Below are positions 20,117-29,244 of a stretch of 64,000 bases of DNA, piece by piece; position 1 is the first letter of the stretch, and every line of letters begins with the position of its first letter. Source of the stretch: Collinsella phocaeensis. Lineage in GTDB: Bacteria > Actinomycetota > Coriobacteriia > Coriobacteriales > Coriobacteriaceae. The stretch is from positions 744,001 through 808,000 of the forward strand of contig NZ_FQLR01000004.1 of NCBI RefSeq assembly GCF_900119895.1, read 5' to 3'. Below the pieces are notes generated by a model, which made no database searches, was not told the DNA's origin, and was given only the letters and a program-made list of their open reading frames with translations. Both the position numbers and the translations under genes were made by a program.

Positions 20117-20623
20117 ATGGACCTCACGGCGCTGTTCAAGATGAGCTACGGCCTGTACGTGGTGTGCGCCGACGACGGCGCGCAGCGCGCCGGCTGCATC
20201 GTCAACACGGCCACGCAGGTGACCGCCGACCCCGTCCAGATCATGGTCGCGGTGCACAAGGACAACGTGACGACGGGCGTGATCGAGCGCGCCGGCGCCT
20301 TCGCGGTGACGGTGGTCGACCGCACCGCCGACATGCCGTATATCGGCAACTTCGGGTTCCGCTCGAGCGACACGTACGACAAGTTCGGGAAGTATGAGAC
20401 GCGCGTCTCGGAGGTGGGGGCGCCGTACTGCCCCGAGCACGCCTGCGCGCTCGTCGCCTGCCGCCTTGTCGAGACGGTGGACGTGGGCACGCACATGCTC
20501 TTCATCGGCGAGGCCGAGCAGATCGAGCGCCTGGCCGACACCGAGCCGCTCACCTATGCCGCCTACCATAGCGAGCTCAAGGGCAAGACTCCGCCCAAGG
20601 CGTCGTCCTACCAGGGGCAATAG
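20117..20623 (+). CDS. flavin reductase-like domain protein (FMN-binding split barrel)
   Basis: A 168-residue protein of the flavin reductase / flavoredoxin type. It begins with MDLTALFKMSYGLYVVCA and has the conserved GCIVNTATQVTADP and HKDN.TTGVIE segments, which form the FMN site of this family. Homologues are often the N-terminal part of larger flavoproteins or stand alone as electron carriers. The ATG at 20117 follows AGAGGA by 7 nt. No operon partner is visible. Its electron donor cannot be inferred from here. Confidence 0.85.
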   Translation: MDLTALFKMSYGLYVVCADDGAQRAGCIVNTATQVTADPVQIMVAVHKDNVTTGVIERAGAFAVTVVDRTADMPYIGNFGFRSSDTYDKFGKYETRVSEVGAPYCPEHACALVACRLVETVDVGTHMLFIGEAEQIERLADTEPLTYAAYHSELKGKTPPKASSYQGQ

Positions 20624-20649
20624 CGCTTCCGTAGCCTACGGACGGTCTG

Positions 20650-20678
20650 CTCAATCCAGGGGCAGTCCCTAAATTGGG
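20650..20678. repeat. variant 29-nt palindrome
   Basis: It has the same length and a CTCA left end, but the core is GGGGCAGTCCC in place of GGGGACAGGCACC. It is the first of a pair with 20777-20805. Confidence 0.6.
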
Positions 20679-20776
20679 GTTGGGAAAAGGACGGGGTGCA
20701 GCGTCGGTCACGCGCTGCGCTCCGCCTCACGTTCGCGCGCGGCGTACGTCCTGCCGCCTCCCCGCTGTGGTTGCAC

Positions 20777-20805
20777 CTCAACTTAGGGACCGTCCCTAAT
20801 TCGAG
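20777..20805. repeat. variant 29-nt palindrome
   Basis: Ends CTCA and CGAG, with the palindromic core AGGGACCGTCCCT. Its spacing of about 100 bp from 20650-20678 resembles the facing pairs of the main family. Confidence 0.6.
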
Positions 20806-20930
20806 GGGTATCCCGAACTCGAGGTCTTCCGTTTTGCACAGGACGGCTGTGTTCCCGGCTGTAGACTACGGTGAGGTCTCGACTAGGGTGAGGCCTCGGG
20901 TTCCATGCGGCTTGGGGAAGGGGCGCTCCG

Positions 20931-23386
20931 ATGGGGAAGCAGCCGGATCATATCGTCGTGCGCGGAGCGCGCGTGCACAGCCTGAAGGACGTCGATGTCG
21001 ACATTCCGCTCGGCGAGCTCGTGGGCATCGCCGGCGTCTCCGGGTCGGGCAAGAGCTCGCTCGCCCTGGGCACGCTCTACGCGGAAGGCTCGCGCCGCTA
21101 CCTCGAGGCGCTGTCGACCTACACGCGCCGCCGCCTCACGCAGGCGAGCCGCGCCTCCGTCGACGAGGTGCTGTACGTCCCCGCCGCCCTCGCGCTGCAC
21201 CAGCGCCCGGCCGTTCCCGGCGTGCGCTCCACGTTCGGCACGATGTCGGAGCTCAACGCCAGCCTGCGCTTGATGTTCTCGCGGCTTGCGTCGCATGCCT
21301 GCCCGGCGTGCGGCGCCTATGCGGACCCTGCACTCAACGTCGCGGCTGGCAGGCCCATCCGCTGCGCGGCATGCGGGCGCGAGTTCTGGGCGCCTTCCGC
21401 CGAGGACCTCTCCTTCAACGGGGGCGGCGCCTGCCCCACGTGCTCGGGCACGGGCATCGTGCGCACGGTGGACGAGGCGTCGCTCGTCCCCGACGAGTCG
21501 ATCTCCATCGCGGACGGCGCCGTCCTTCCCTGGGGATCGCTCATGTTCGACCTCATGAAGAACGTGTGCGAGGCCATGGGCGTGCGCATCAACGTGCCGT
21601 TTTGCGAGCTCACGCCCGCCGAGCGCGAGATCGTGTTCCACGGGCCCATGGAGAGCAGGCACATTCTCTACAAAGCCAAGAAGGGCACGGATTTCGCCGA
21701 GCTCGACTTCAACTACTACAGCGCCGTGTTCACGGTGGAGAATGCGCTGGCCAAGGTGAAGGACGAGAAGGGGCTCGCCCGCGTGGCGAAGTTCCTGCGC
21801 GAGGAGCCCTGCGCCGACTGCGGAGGCTCGCGCCTTTCCGCCGCCGCCCGCGCCCCGCGCATCCGCGGCATCGGCCTCGCGGACGTCTGCGCGATGGCGC
21901 TCGACGATGCGGTGGCGTGGGTCGTGGGCGTGCCCTCCGCTCTGCCGGAGGAGCTGCGCGCCATGGCGGCCGATATCTGCGACTCGTTCGGCGATACGGC
22001 CCGGCGCCTGCTCGACCTGGGCCTGGGGTACCTCGCGCTCGACCGCGCGGGCTCCACGCTCTCCACGGGAGAGCGCCAGCGCGTCCAGCTCGCCCGCGCG
22101 GTGCGCAACCGCACCACGGGCGTGCTCTACGTGCTCGACGAGCCGTCGATCGGCCTGCATGCCGCCAACGTCGACGGGCTCATCGGCGTGATGCGCGACC
22201 TGGTGGCCGACGGCAACTCGGTCGTGGTGGTCGACCACGACACGCGGGTGCTCGAGGCGTGCGACCATCTGGTGGAGATGGGGCCGGGCGCGGGCGCGAA
22301 CGGCGGCCGCGTGATCGCGCAGGGCGCCGTCGACGAGGTCGTCGGCAGCGCGGCGAGCCGCATCGCGCCCTTCCTGCATGCGGTGCCGGCGCGGGTTCGC
22401 ACCCAGGTCGATCCGGATGAGCTGTTCGACCGGGGGCGCATAGCGCTTTCCACGAATCGCCTGCACACCGTGGCACCCCTCGAGGTCCAGATTCCCCGCG
22501 GCAGGCTCGTCGCGGTGACGGGGGTGTCCGGTTCGGGCAAGACGACGCTCGTGCTCGAGGAGCTGCTGCCGGCGCTTGCCGCCGCGTCCGCGGGCGCGGC
22601 CCTGCCCGCATGCCTGCGAGGCGTCGACGCGGAAGGGATCGCCCGGGCGAGCCTTATCGACGCGACGCCCATCGGCGCCAACGTGCGTTCCACCGTGGCA
22701 ACCTATGCGGGCGTCCACGACGAGCTGCGCCGTGCGTTCGCACGCACCGAGGAGGCGGCGGCGCAGGGGCTCAAGCCGGGCGATTTCTCCTACAACACGG
22801 GCAGCCTGCGCTGCCCGGTCTGCGACGGCACGGGCTCCATCTCGCTCGACGTGCAGTTCCTGCCCGACGTCGAGGTTCCGTGCCCCGAGTGCCGCGGAAC
22901 CCGTTACGCGCCGACGGCTCCCTCATCACCTTGCCGCAGCTCATGGCCATGAGCGTGGACGAGGCGCTCGACGCCTGCTGCGGACTCAAGAAGGTCGTGC
23001 GCAGGCTCGAGACCCTCTCCGATCTTGGCTTGGGCTATCTTTCGCTCGGTGAACCCACGCCCGCGCTCTCGGGCGGCGAGGCGCAGCGCCTCAAGCTGGC
23101 GAGCGAGATGGGGCGCGCGCAGGGCGACGCGGTGTTCGTGTTCGACGAGCCCACGATCGGGCTGCATCCGCTCGACGTGCGCACGCTGCTCACAGTGTTC
23201 GACCGCCTGGTGAGCGCCGGGGCGACCGTGGTGGTGATCGAGCACGATCTCGACATGATCCGCAACGCCGATTACGTGATCGACATGGGGCCGGGCGGCG
23301 GAGAGGACGGCGGGCGCGTGGTGTTTTCCGGCGCGCCGTCCGATCTTGCGTGCTGCGGGGCGAGCGTCACGGGCCGATACCTGTAG
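20931..23386 (+). pseudogene. UvrA-family ATPase paralogue with a frameshift
   Basis: It is a UvrA-type double ABC ATPase: Walker A GVSGSGKSS (near residue 39) and GVSGSGKTT, signatures STGERQRVQLA and SGGEAQRLKLA, CxxC zinc modules and VVVIEHDLD. The segment after CPACG lacks the UvrB-binding insertion of canonical UvrA, so this is the short paralogue class often linked to drug tolerance. The first frame ends at 22952 with a foreign tail; homology resumes in the next frame at DGSLITLPQLMAMSVDEAL. A single missing base (or a small deletion) near 22905-22930 explains this. Restored length would be about 818 residues. AAGGGG precedes the ATG. Confidence 0.8.
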
Positions 23387-23439
23387 CGAGGCCAATCGGG
23401 GCGGTGCCCCCGATCGCTTTCTCCCGCGGGCGCCGCCAC

Positions 23440-23468
23440 CTCAATTTGGGGACAGGCACCAAATTGAG
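23440..23468 (+). repeat. 29-nt palindromic repeat, forward copy with matching arms
   Basis: Arms CTCAATTTGG and CCAAATTGAG are perfect complements, a third arm version beside the AAAAA and GAAA versions. Confidence 0.85.
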
Positions 23469-23649
23469 GCATGGGCGATGGGGGGAGGTCGAGGCCCGTT
23501 TCCGGGGCCCGGTGCGCCAAAGGGGTGCGTCCCTTTTGGCACGAGGGATACGTCCCCGATGCCGCGGGCGGCGCCATGGGACGCGGCTGCCCCATTTGCC
23601 AGATGGGGGGTTCGGTCTGTTCCGGGTCTTCGGGACCCGGCGCCGCCAC

Positions 23650-23678
23650 CTCAATTTGGTGCCTGTCCCCAAATTGAG
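23650..23678 (-). repeat. 29-nt palindromic repeat, reverse copy with matching arms
   Basis: This is the exact reverse complement of the copy at 23440-23468. The same short flank GCCGCCAC precedes both. The enclosed 181 nt carry no gene. Confidence 0.85.
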
Positions 23679-23706
23679 GTTTCCGGGCCCGGCGCGCCCC
23701 CGCTAT

Positions 23707-23748
23707 GTTTCGAAACAGATTGTTTTGAGCCCGGAAACAATCGGGCTC
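23707..23748. promoter_or_regulatory. overlapping palindromes, candidate operator of the lctD-etfBA operon
   Basis: Three nested signals lie 40-80 nt upstream of the start codon: GTTTCGAAAC (23707-23716, perfect palindrome), ATTGTTT / AAACAAT (23719-23741) and GAGCCCG / CGGGCTC (23727-23748). Their overlap suggests a regulator site or two alternative RNA hairpins. No adjacent regulator gene is present. Confidence 0.35.
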
Positions 23749-23789
23749 CATACTGTATGCACTCACTCCATCACAGTAAAGAGGTTGAC

Positions 23790-25400
23790 ATGCGGGGCAT
23801 ACGGGACTGGGCGCCGGAATTCGACGAATACCGGCGTGACGAATCGAGAACCATGGGCGAAGCCTCGTCCATATCGTTTCCGACCGACGAAGCGGAGCTT
23901 CGCGCCGTCCTGGCCGAGCTCGAACGCACCGCGCCGGATGCGCCCATCACGGTCCAGGGGGCCCGCACGGGCCTTGCCGCCGGCGCCGTGCCGCACGGCG
24001 GCCATGTGCTCAACCTTTCGCGGATGAACCGCTATCTCGGTCTTCGGCGTGACGAAGGGGGCGCGTTCCATCTGCGCGTCCAACCGGGCGTGGTGCTCGC
24101 CGAGCTGCGTCGCCTGCTCGCCGCCAAGGCGCTGCCGCAGGCCGGTTGGGACGCGGCGTCCCTCGCGGCGCTCGATGCCCTCTACGGCGGCCCCGCGCAG
24201 TTCTTCCCGACCGATCCTACCGAGACGTCCGCCTGCGTGGGCGGCATGGCGGCGTGCAACGCCTCGGGCGCGCGCAGCTATCGGTACGGTCCCATGCGCC
24301 CGCACGTGAGCGCCCTGCGCGTGGTGCTTGCCGACGGCGACGTGCTCGACCTGCGCCGCGGGGAGCACCGGGCTCACGGGCGCACCCTCGAGCTCGTCAC
24401 GGAGGGCGGGCGCGCGCTTGCGCTCGATGTGCCCGGCTACACCATGCCGCGCACCAAGAACGCCTCGGGCTACTACGCCGAGGACGACATGGACGCCGTG
24501 GACCTCTTCATCGGGTCGGACGGCACGCTCGGCATCATCAGCGAGCTGGAGCTGGTGCTCAGCCCGGAGCCGTGCGTCACCTGGGGCATCAACTGCTTCT
24601 TCGCGAGCGAGGCCGCCGCGCTCGACTTCGTGTCGGCCGCCCGCCCCCGGCTCTCGTGCGCCGCGGCGCTCGAGTACTTCGACGGCAGCGCCCTGGGGAT
24701 CCTGCGCTCCGCACGCTCGGGCTGCGCCGCGTTCGTCTCGCTCCCGGCGGTGCCCGAATCTTTCGCCGCCTGCGTGTTCGTGGAGCTCGAGTGCGACGAC
24801 GAGGGGCGGGCGTACGACGAGCTGGAGTGCACGGGCGAGCTCATGCGCTCGGTGGGCGGCAGCGAAAAGGACTCCTGGGTGGCCCGCACGGACGTGGACC
24901 GCGAGCGTCAGCGCCTCTTCCGCCATGCTGTCCCCGAGAGCGTCAACATGCTCATCGACCGCCGCCGCCGCACCGCGCCCGCCATCACCAAGCTGGGTTC
25001 GGACATGTCCGTGCCGGACGAGCGCCTGCACGACGTCGTGGCCCTCTATCGCCGCACGTTGGCGGAGGCGGGTCTCGAGAGCGCGACGTGGGGCCATATC
25101 GGCAACAACCACCTGCATGTGAACGTGCTGCCGCGCGACGAGCGCGACTACGCCGCGGGCAAGGAGCTCTTCCGCTCCTGGGCGCGCGAGGTCACGGCCA
25201 TGGGCGGCGCGGTCTCGGCCGAGCACGGAGTGGGCAAGATCAAGCGCGACTTCCTGCTCGCTATGTACGGTTCCGATGCTATCGACGAGATGGCGCGCCT
25301 CAAGGTCGCGCTGGACCCGCGCGGCCGCTTGGGCCGCGGCAACCTGTTCGACGAGGCGCGGCTCGATGCGGCCGTCGCCGCGATGCGGAAAGGGGAGTAG
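23790..25400 (+). CDS. lctD: FAD-binding D-lactate dehydrogenase / glycolate oxidase (GlcD) type
   Basis: A 536-residue flavoprotein with an N-terminal FAD_binding_4 domain (VQGARTGLAAGAVPHGG, then FPTDPTETSACVGGMAACNASG) and a C-terminal FAD-oxidase domain ending in the conserved AEHGVGKIKRDFL. The gene is followed without a gap by etfB and a ferredoxin-EtfA gene. This gene set is that of the lactate dehydrogenase/Etf complex known from Acetobacterium woodii (LctBCD), in which lactate oxidation by NAD+ is driven by simultaneous ferredoxin oxidation. Lactate as substrate is inference; another 2-hydroxyacid is possible. GAGG precedes the ATG. Confidence 0.85.
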   Translation: MRGIRDWAPEFDEYRRDESRTMGEASSISFPTDEAELRAVLAELERTAPDAPITVQGARTGLAAGAVPHGGHVLNLSRMNRYLGLRRDEGGAFHLRVQPGVVLAELRRLLAAKALPQAGWDAASLAALDALYGGPAQFFPTDPTETSACVGGMAACNASGARSYRYGPMRPHVSALRVVLADGDVLDLRRGEHRAHGRTLELVTEGGRALALDVPGYTMPRTKNASGYYAEDDMDAVDLFIGSDGTLGIISELELVLSPEPCVTWGINCFFASEAAALDFVSAARPRLSCAAALEYFDGSALGILRSARSGCAAFVSLPAVPESFAACVFVELECDDEGRAYDELECTGELMRSVGGSEKDSWVARTDVDRERQRLFRHAVPESVNMLIDRRRRTAPAITKLGSDMSVPDERLHDVVALYRRTLAEAGLESATWGHIGNNHLHVNVLPRDERDYAAGKELFRSWAREVTAMGGAVSAEHGVGKIKRDFLLAMYGSDAIDEMARLKVALDPRGRLGRGNLFDEARLDAAVAAMRKGE

Positions 25401-25402
25401 CC

Positions 25403-26197
25403 ATGCGGATCGTCGTATGCGTGAAGGCGGTGCCCGGAAGCACCGAGGTGAAGATGGATCCCAAGACCAACACCATCGTCCGCGACGGGGGCGCGGCGGT
25501 CATCAACCCCTTCGATGCCGCGGCGCTCGAGATCGCCCTGCGGATCAAGGACAAGCTGGCGATCGAGGGGGAGCCGTGCCGCGTGACCGTGCTGTCCATG
25601 GGCATCCCGGCGACCGAGTCGCTGCTGCGCGACTGCGTGGCGCGCGGCGCCGATGCGGCCTTGCTGCTTTCCGACCGCGCCTTCGCCGGCGCGGACACCC
25701 TTGCCACGACCTATGCCCTGAGCTGCGGGATCGCACGGCTGGAAGAACCCGATCTGGTGCTGTGCGGCAAGATGGCCGTGGACGGCGATACCGCGCAGAT
25801 CGGCCCGGAGCTCGCTGGGTCCCTGGGCGTGCCGTGCGCCGCGGGCGTGGCCGCGCTCGATGCGGTCGGCCTGCGTGCCGTGACGGTCGAACGCGAGGTC
25901 GACGGCGGCATGGCGACGGTCGAGGTCCCGCTGCCCGCGGTTCTTACCGTGGCGAAGGACGCCGCGCAGCTCCGTTTCGCGAGCATCGCGGGCATCCGGG
26001 CGGCCGAAGGCGCGCGCGTCGACGTGCTGACGGCCTCCGCATGCGGTGCGGATGCGGCGCGCACGGGGCTCGCGGGCTCGCCCACGCAGGTGGTGCGCTC
26101 TTTCGTTCCCGAGCGCATCGAGCGAGGCGTGACGATCGAGGGGGATGCCGCCGCCCAGGCGCGGGCCGTGGCGGAGCTGTTGGAGGCGATGGCGTGA
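25403..26197 (+). CDS. etfB: electron transfer flavoprotein beta subunit
   Basis: A 264-residue EtfB with the family opening MRIVVCVKAVPGSTEVKMD, NPFDAAALE and the CGKMAVDGDTAQ.GPELA segment. It starts 2 nt after the dehydrogenase stop (AAGGGGAG as ribosome-binding site), and its own stop overlaps the etfA start. With EtfA it would accept electrons from the dehydrogenase flavin; in bifurcating Etf proteins the beta subunit holds the NAD-reactive FAD. Membership of the bifurcating group is inferred from the gene set. Confidence 0.9.
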   Translation: MRIVVCVKAVPGSTEVKMDPKTNTIVRDGGAAVINPFDAAALEIALRIKDKLAIEGEPCRVTVLSMGIPATESLLRDCVARGADAALLLSDRAFAGADTLATTYALSCGIARLEEPDLVLCGKMAVDGDTAQIGPELAGSLGVPCAAGVAALDAVGLRAVTVEREVDGGMATVEVPLPAVLTVAKDAAQLRFASIAGIRAAEGARVDVLTASACGADAARTGLAGSPTQVVRSFVPERIERGVTIEGDAAAQARAVAELLEAMA

Positions 26198-27405
26198 TGA
26201 GCGGACTTACGATCGATGCGGATGCCTGCGTGGGCTGCGGGCGCTGCGTGCGCGCGTGCGGCAGCGCCGGCGTGGTGGTGGAGGGCGAGCGCGGTGCGCG
26301 CCGAGCCCGCGTCACGGACGGGTGCATCCTGTGCGGGGCGTGCGTGGACGCCTGTCCCGTGGATGCGATCTCGATCGAGCGCGCCGCGGGCGATGCGGCG
26401 CTGATCGACCTTTCGGCCCACCGCGACATCTGGGTGTTTGCCCAGACGGACGCCGAGGACCGCGTGCTAGACGTTGCGTTCGAGCTGCTGGGCCGTGCGC
26501 GCGAGTTGGCTGACGAGCGCGGATGCGCCCTCGTGGCGCTGCTTGCGGAAGGGGCGGGGGATCCGGGCGCCTCGAGCGCGCGGCAGCTGGTCGCCGCCGG
26601 CGCCGACACGGTCCTGCGCTGCCGTGACGAGCGCTTCTCGTCCCGCGACGCCGGGGTTTTCGCCGAGTGGGTCTGCGCGCTCGTGCGCGAGCGCAAGCCC
26701 GAGACGGTGCTCTTCGGCGCGACGGTCTTCGGCCGCGAGCTCGCCCCGGCGGTCGCGGTGCGCCTGCAGACCGGCCTCACCGCCGACTGCACGGTGCTCG
26801 CCATCGACCCCGAGACGGGCCTGCTCCAGCAGACGCGCCCGGCCTTCGGCGGCAACCTCATGGCGACCATCGTGTGCCCCCGTCGCCGTCCCCAGATGGC
26901 GACGGTCCGTCCCGGCGTCTTCGCGGCGCCCGCGCCCGACCCGTCCCGTGCGGGCGAGGTGGTCGACGTCGAGCTCGACTGCGGCGCGGCGCCGCGGATG
27001 CGGGTGCTGTCCGTCGCGGGCTCGGCCGCCGGAGACTCGATCGCGACGGCCGAGGTGCTCGTGGTGGCGGGCCGGGGCATCGGCTCGAAGAAGCGCCTTC
27101 CGCTCGTGCGCGAGCTCGCGGAAGCCCTTGGCGCCCAGGTGGGCTGCACGCGCCCGCTGGTCGAGGCGGGTTGGCTGGAGGGTTGGCAGCAGGTCGGGCA
27201 GACCGGCGTGTCGGTGGCGCCGCGCGTGCTGCTGAGCCTGGGCGTGTCCGGCGCGATTCAGCACGTCGCCGGCATCTCGGGCGCCCAGACGGTGATCGCG
27301 GTCAACGATGACCCCGCCGCGCCGATCTTCGCGTCGGCGCAGTACAAGGTCGTGGGCGACTGCGTGTCGTTTGCCGAGGAGCTGCTGGAGCTCCTGCGCG
27401 CATAG
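26197..27405 (+). CDS. etfA: electron transfer flavoprotein alpha subunit with N-terminal ferredoxin domain
   Basis: A 402-residue EtfA. The first 60 residues are a 2[4Fe-4S]-type ferredoxin module with two Cys clusters (CVGCGRCVRAC and CILCGACVDAC). The Etf alpha core and the C-terminal FAD domain (GIGSKKRLPLVRELAEALG, then LGVSGAIQHVAGI and AVNDDPAAPIF) follow. The ferredoxin extension is a mark of the LctC-type subunit that feeds ferredoxin electrons into the complex. The start codon overlaps the etfB stop (TGATG), so translation is coupled. Confidence 0.9.
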   Translation: MSGLTIDADACVGCGRCVRACGSAGVVVEGERGARRARVTDGCILCGACVDACPVDAISIERAAGDAALIDLSAHRDIWVFAQTDAEDRVLDVAFELLGRARELADERGCALVALLAEGAGDPGASSARQLVAAGADTVLRCRDERFSSRDAGVFAEWVCALVRERKPETVLFGATVFGRELAPAVAVRLQTGLTADCTVLAIDPETGLLQQTRPAFGGNLMATIVCPRRRPQMATVRPGVFAAPAPDPSRAGEVVDVELDCGAAPRMRVLSVAGSAAGDSIATAEVLVVAGRGIGSKKRLPLVRELAEALGAQVGCTRPLVEAGWLEGWQQVGQTGVSVAPRVLLSLGVSGAIQHVAGISGAQTVIAVNDDPAAPIFASAQYKVVGDCVSFAEELLELLRA

Positions 27406-27416
27406 GACCGCCCCGC

Positions 27417-27476
27417 CTCAAAAAGGGGACAGGCACCGAATTGAGGTCTCGAAAAGGGGACAGGCACCTTTCTGAG
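27417..27476 (+). repeat. two tandem forward copies of the 29-nt palindrome
   Basis: Copies at 27417-27445 and 27448-27476, 2 nt apart, begin 11 nt after the etfA stop. Arms are CTCAAAAA/GAATTGAG and CTCGAAAA/CTTTCTGAG around GGGGACAGGCACC. No reverse partner follows. Confidence 0.8.
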
Positions 27477-27495
27477 GTGTGGATCCGAGGTGTCC

Positions 27496-27519
27496 GGGAC
27501 GCGCCGACGGGCGCGTCCC
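27496..27519. terminator. short GC hairpin behind etfA
   Basis: GGGACGCGCC and its perfect complement with a GACG tetraloop. No T-run follows, so terminator activity is uncertain. Confidence 0.35.
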
Positions 27520-27617
27520 CAATGGCATGGCCGTATAGCGGAGGCGGGCGCGCGGCCGTCGTCGGCCGGGGCGCGGTATCATGCCGGGGAGCGAAAACCT
27601 GAACCGAGGAGGACCGG

Positions 27618-28502
27618 ATGCCCACCGTCGACCGCGACCGCGCACGCGCGGCGTTTGAGGCCTATGTCGGGCCGTATGACATCGCGAACCCGCGCATCGC
27701 GCTCAAGGTCGCGCACACCTACCGGGTGGCCGCGATCGCCGAGCGCATCGCGGCGGCGGAAGGTTGGACCGCCGAAGACATCGACCTAGCCTGGCTGTGC
27801 GGCCTTTTGCACGATATCGGCCGCTTCGAGCAGCTCCGCCTCTGGGACACCTTTCGCGACGCCGGCTCGGCGAGCCATGCGGCCCTCGGCGAGGCGGTGC
27901 TCGCGGGGAGCGATCCGGCCGGCGTGCCCGCGAACGCCCCCGTCCTCGCGGATCCGGCGCCGGCGCACCATCCGGCGTGCCCGTTTCCGGGCTCGGGCGC
28001 GCTGCGCTCGTTCACGGACGCTTCCGCCGATGATGCCCTCATCCTCGCGTCGGTGGCGCAGCACAGCGCGTTTCGCGTCGAAGGCGGGCTCGATGGTCGC
28101 ACGGTCGCGTTCTGCGACCTTGTCCGCGATGCGGACAAGGTCGACATCCTGCGGGTGAACTGCGAGAACACTCCGATGACCATCCTGGGCGCCACGGACG
28201 CCGAGTTTTTGGCCAGCAGGTTTTCGCGCGCTGCGCTGCAGGCGTTCGCCGAGCGTCGCTGCATCGCCCGCGATGAGCGCCGCGAGCCCGCCGACCAGCT
28301 GCTCGGCATGGTCTGCTTCGTGTTCGAGCTGGTGTATCCCGAGAGCCTGCGCATCGTGCGCGAACAGGGCCATCTGGACCGCCTGCTGAGGTGCCCGTTC
28401 GGGGTCTGCGAGCCGTTTGCGCATGCGGACGCGCGCGCAGCGTGGGCACGCGTCGGCCGCGAGGTGGAGGCGTGGATGGACGGGCGCCTGCGTTCCTCGT
28501 AG
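27618..28502 (+). CDS. HD-domain phosphohydrolase
   Basis: A 294-residue protein with the HD metal-binding set: His33 in VAHTYRV, His65-Asp66 in GLLHDIGRFEQ, further His at AHHPACPF, and the later Asp in VRDADKVD. HD proteins remove phosphate from nucleotides or hydrolyse cyclic dinucleotides; the exact substrate is not shown. GAGGAGG precedes the ATG. It stands alone between the Etf operon and a convergent acetyltransferase gene. Confidence 0.85.
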   Translation: MPTVDRDRARAAFEAYVGPYDIANPRIALKVAHTYRVAAIAERIAAAEGWTAEDIDLAWLCGLLHDIGRFEQLRLWDTFRDAGSASHAALGEAVLAGSDPAGVPANAPVLADPAPAHHPACPFPGSGALRSFTDASADDALILASVAQHSAFRVEGGLDGRTVAFCDLVRDADKVDILRVNCENTPMTILGATDAEFLASRFSRAALQAFAERRCIARDERREPADQLLGMVCFVFELVYPESLRIVREQGHLDRLLRCPFGVCEPFAHADARAAWARVGREVEAWMDGRLRSS

Positions 28503-28620
28503 GGTCTGCCGCCCGCTCCGACGGCCCTGCGAACCGCGCGACGCCCTCCGGGGTCCCCGCCGGCATCGCCGCCCGGCACGTCCCTGCGACCCCGTGCCCG
28601 TTGCTCGAAGGCCTCCGGCC

Positions 28621-29244
28621 CTACAGCTCGCGGACCACGCGTGCAGGCACGCCGGCGACCATCACGTTCGCTGGGAAGGAGCGCGTCACCACGGCCCCCG
28701 CGGCAACGATGACGTTGTCGCCGAGCGTCACGCCGGGCAGGATCGTGGCGTGCCCGCCGATCCAGCAGTTGCTGCCTATCGTCACGGGCTCGCCCCATTC
28801 GCGGCCGCATGCGCGCTCGGCCGCATCGACCGGGTGGGTCACGGCGTAGATGCCCACCTGCGGCCCGATGAGCGTTCCGGATCCGATCTCCACGCGTGCG
28901 CAGTCCAGGATGACGCAATCCACGTTGATGAACACGTCGTCTCCGAGATGGATGTTGCATCCGTAGTCGCAGCGGAATGACGACTTCACGTTGACGTGCT
29001 CGCCCACGCCGCCCAAAAGCTCGCGCAGGATGGTGCGGCGCGTCTCGCGGTCCGCGTTGGTCGTGGCGTTGAGCGCGTCGGTGAGCTCGTAGCAGCGCCG
29101 GCGCATCGCGCGCAGCTCGGGATCATCGATGAGGTAGAGCTCGCCGGCGAGCATCTTCTCGAGCTCGGTGCGGGGACCGTGCGGCCGGTCGACGGGGGAG
29201 GAGGTGCTGCTCGGGAACTTGGGTTCGGACGTGGATACGGTCAT
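28621..29244 (-). CDS. hexapeptide-repeat O-acetyltransferase (maltose/galactoside acetyltransferase type)
   Basis: A 207-residue member of the NodL/LacA/Maa group. It has an N-terminal Mac domain (EKMLAGELYLIDDPELRAMR, CYELTDALN) and a left-handed beta-helix with repeats such as CNIHLGDDVFINVDCVIL and VTIGSNCWIGGHATILPGVT. It would transfer acetyl from acetyl-CoA to a sugar. The first 25 residues are Ser/Pro-rich and may be disordered. GAAAGG precedes the ATG at 29244. The gene is single. Confidence 0.9.
   Translation of the reverse strand: MTVSTSEPKFPSSTSSPVDRPHGPRTELEKMLAGELYLIDDPELRAMRRRCYELTDALNATTNADRETRRTILRELLGGVGEHVNVKSSFRCDYGCNIHLGDDVFINVDCVILDCARVEIGSGTLIGPQVGIYAVTHPVDAAERACGREWGEPVTIGSNCWIGGHATILPGVTLGDNVIVAAGAVVTRSFPANVMVAGVPARVVREL

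Larger units (their letters stand above)
20624..20930. other. intergenic region with variant palindromes
   Basis: The 307 nt between the flavin reductase and the UvrA-like gene hold two 29-nt palindromes of a different core (see the next two entries). No gene is seen. Confidence 0.45.
23387..23789. other. intergenic region upstream of the lactate dehydrogenase operon
   Basis: The 403 nt contain a facing pair of 29-nt palindromes (23440 and 23650) and then an A+T-richer control region with overlapping palindromes at 23707-23748. No gene is seen. Confidence 0.5.

Noticed and set aside
20883-22718. 611-residue leftward open frame opposite the UvrA-like gene
   Set aside because: Same shadow effect; ATPase motifs are on the rightward strand.
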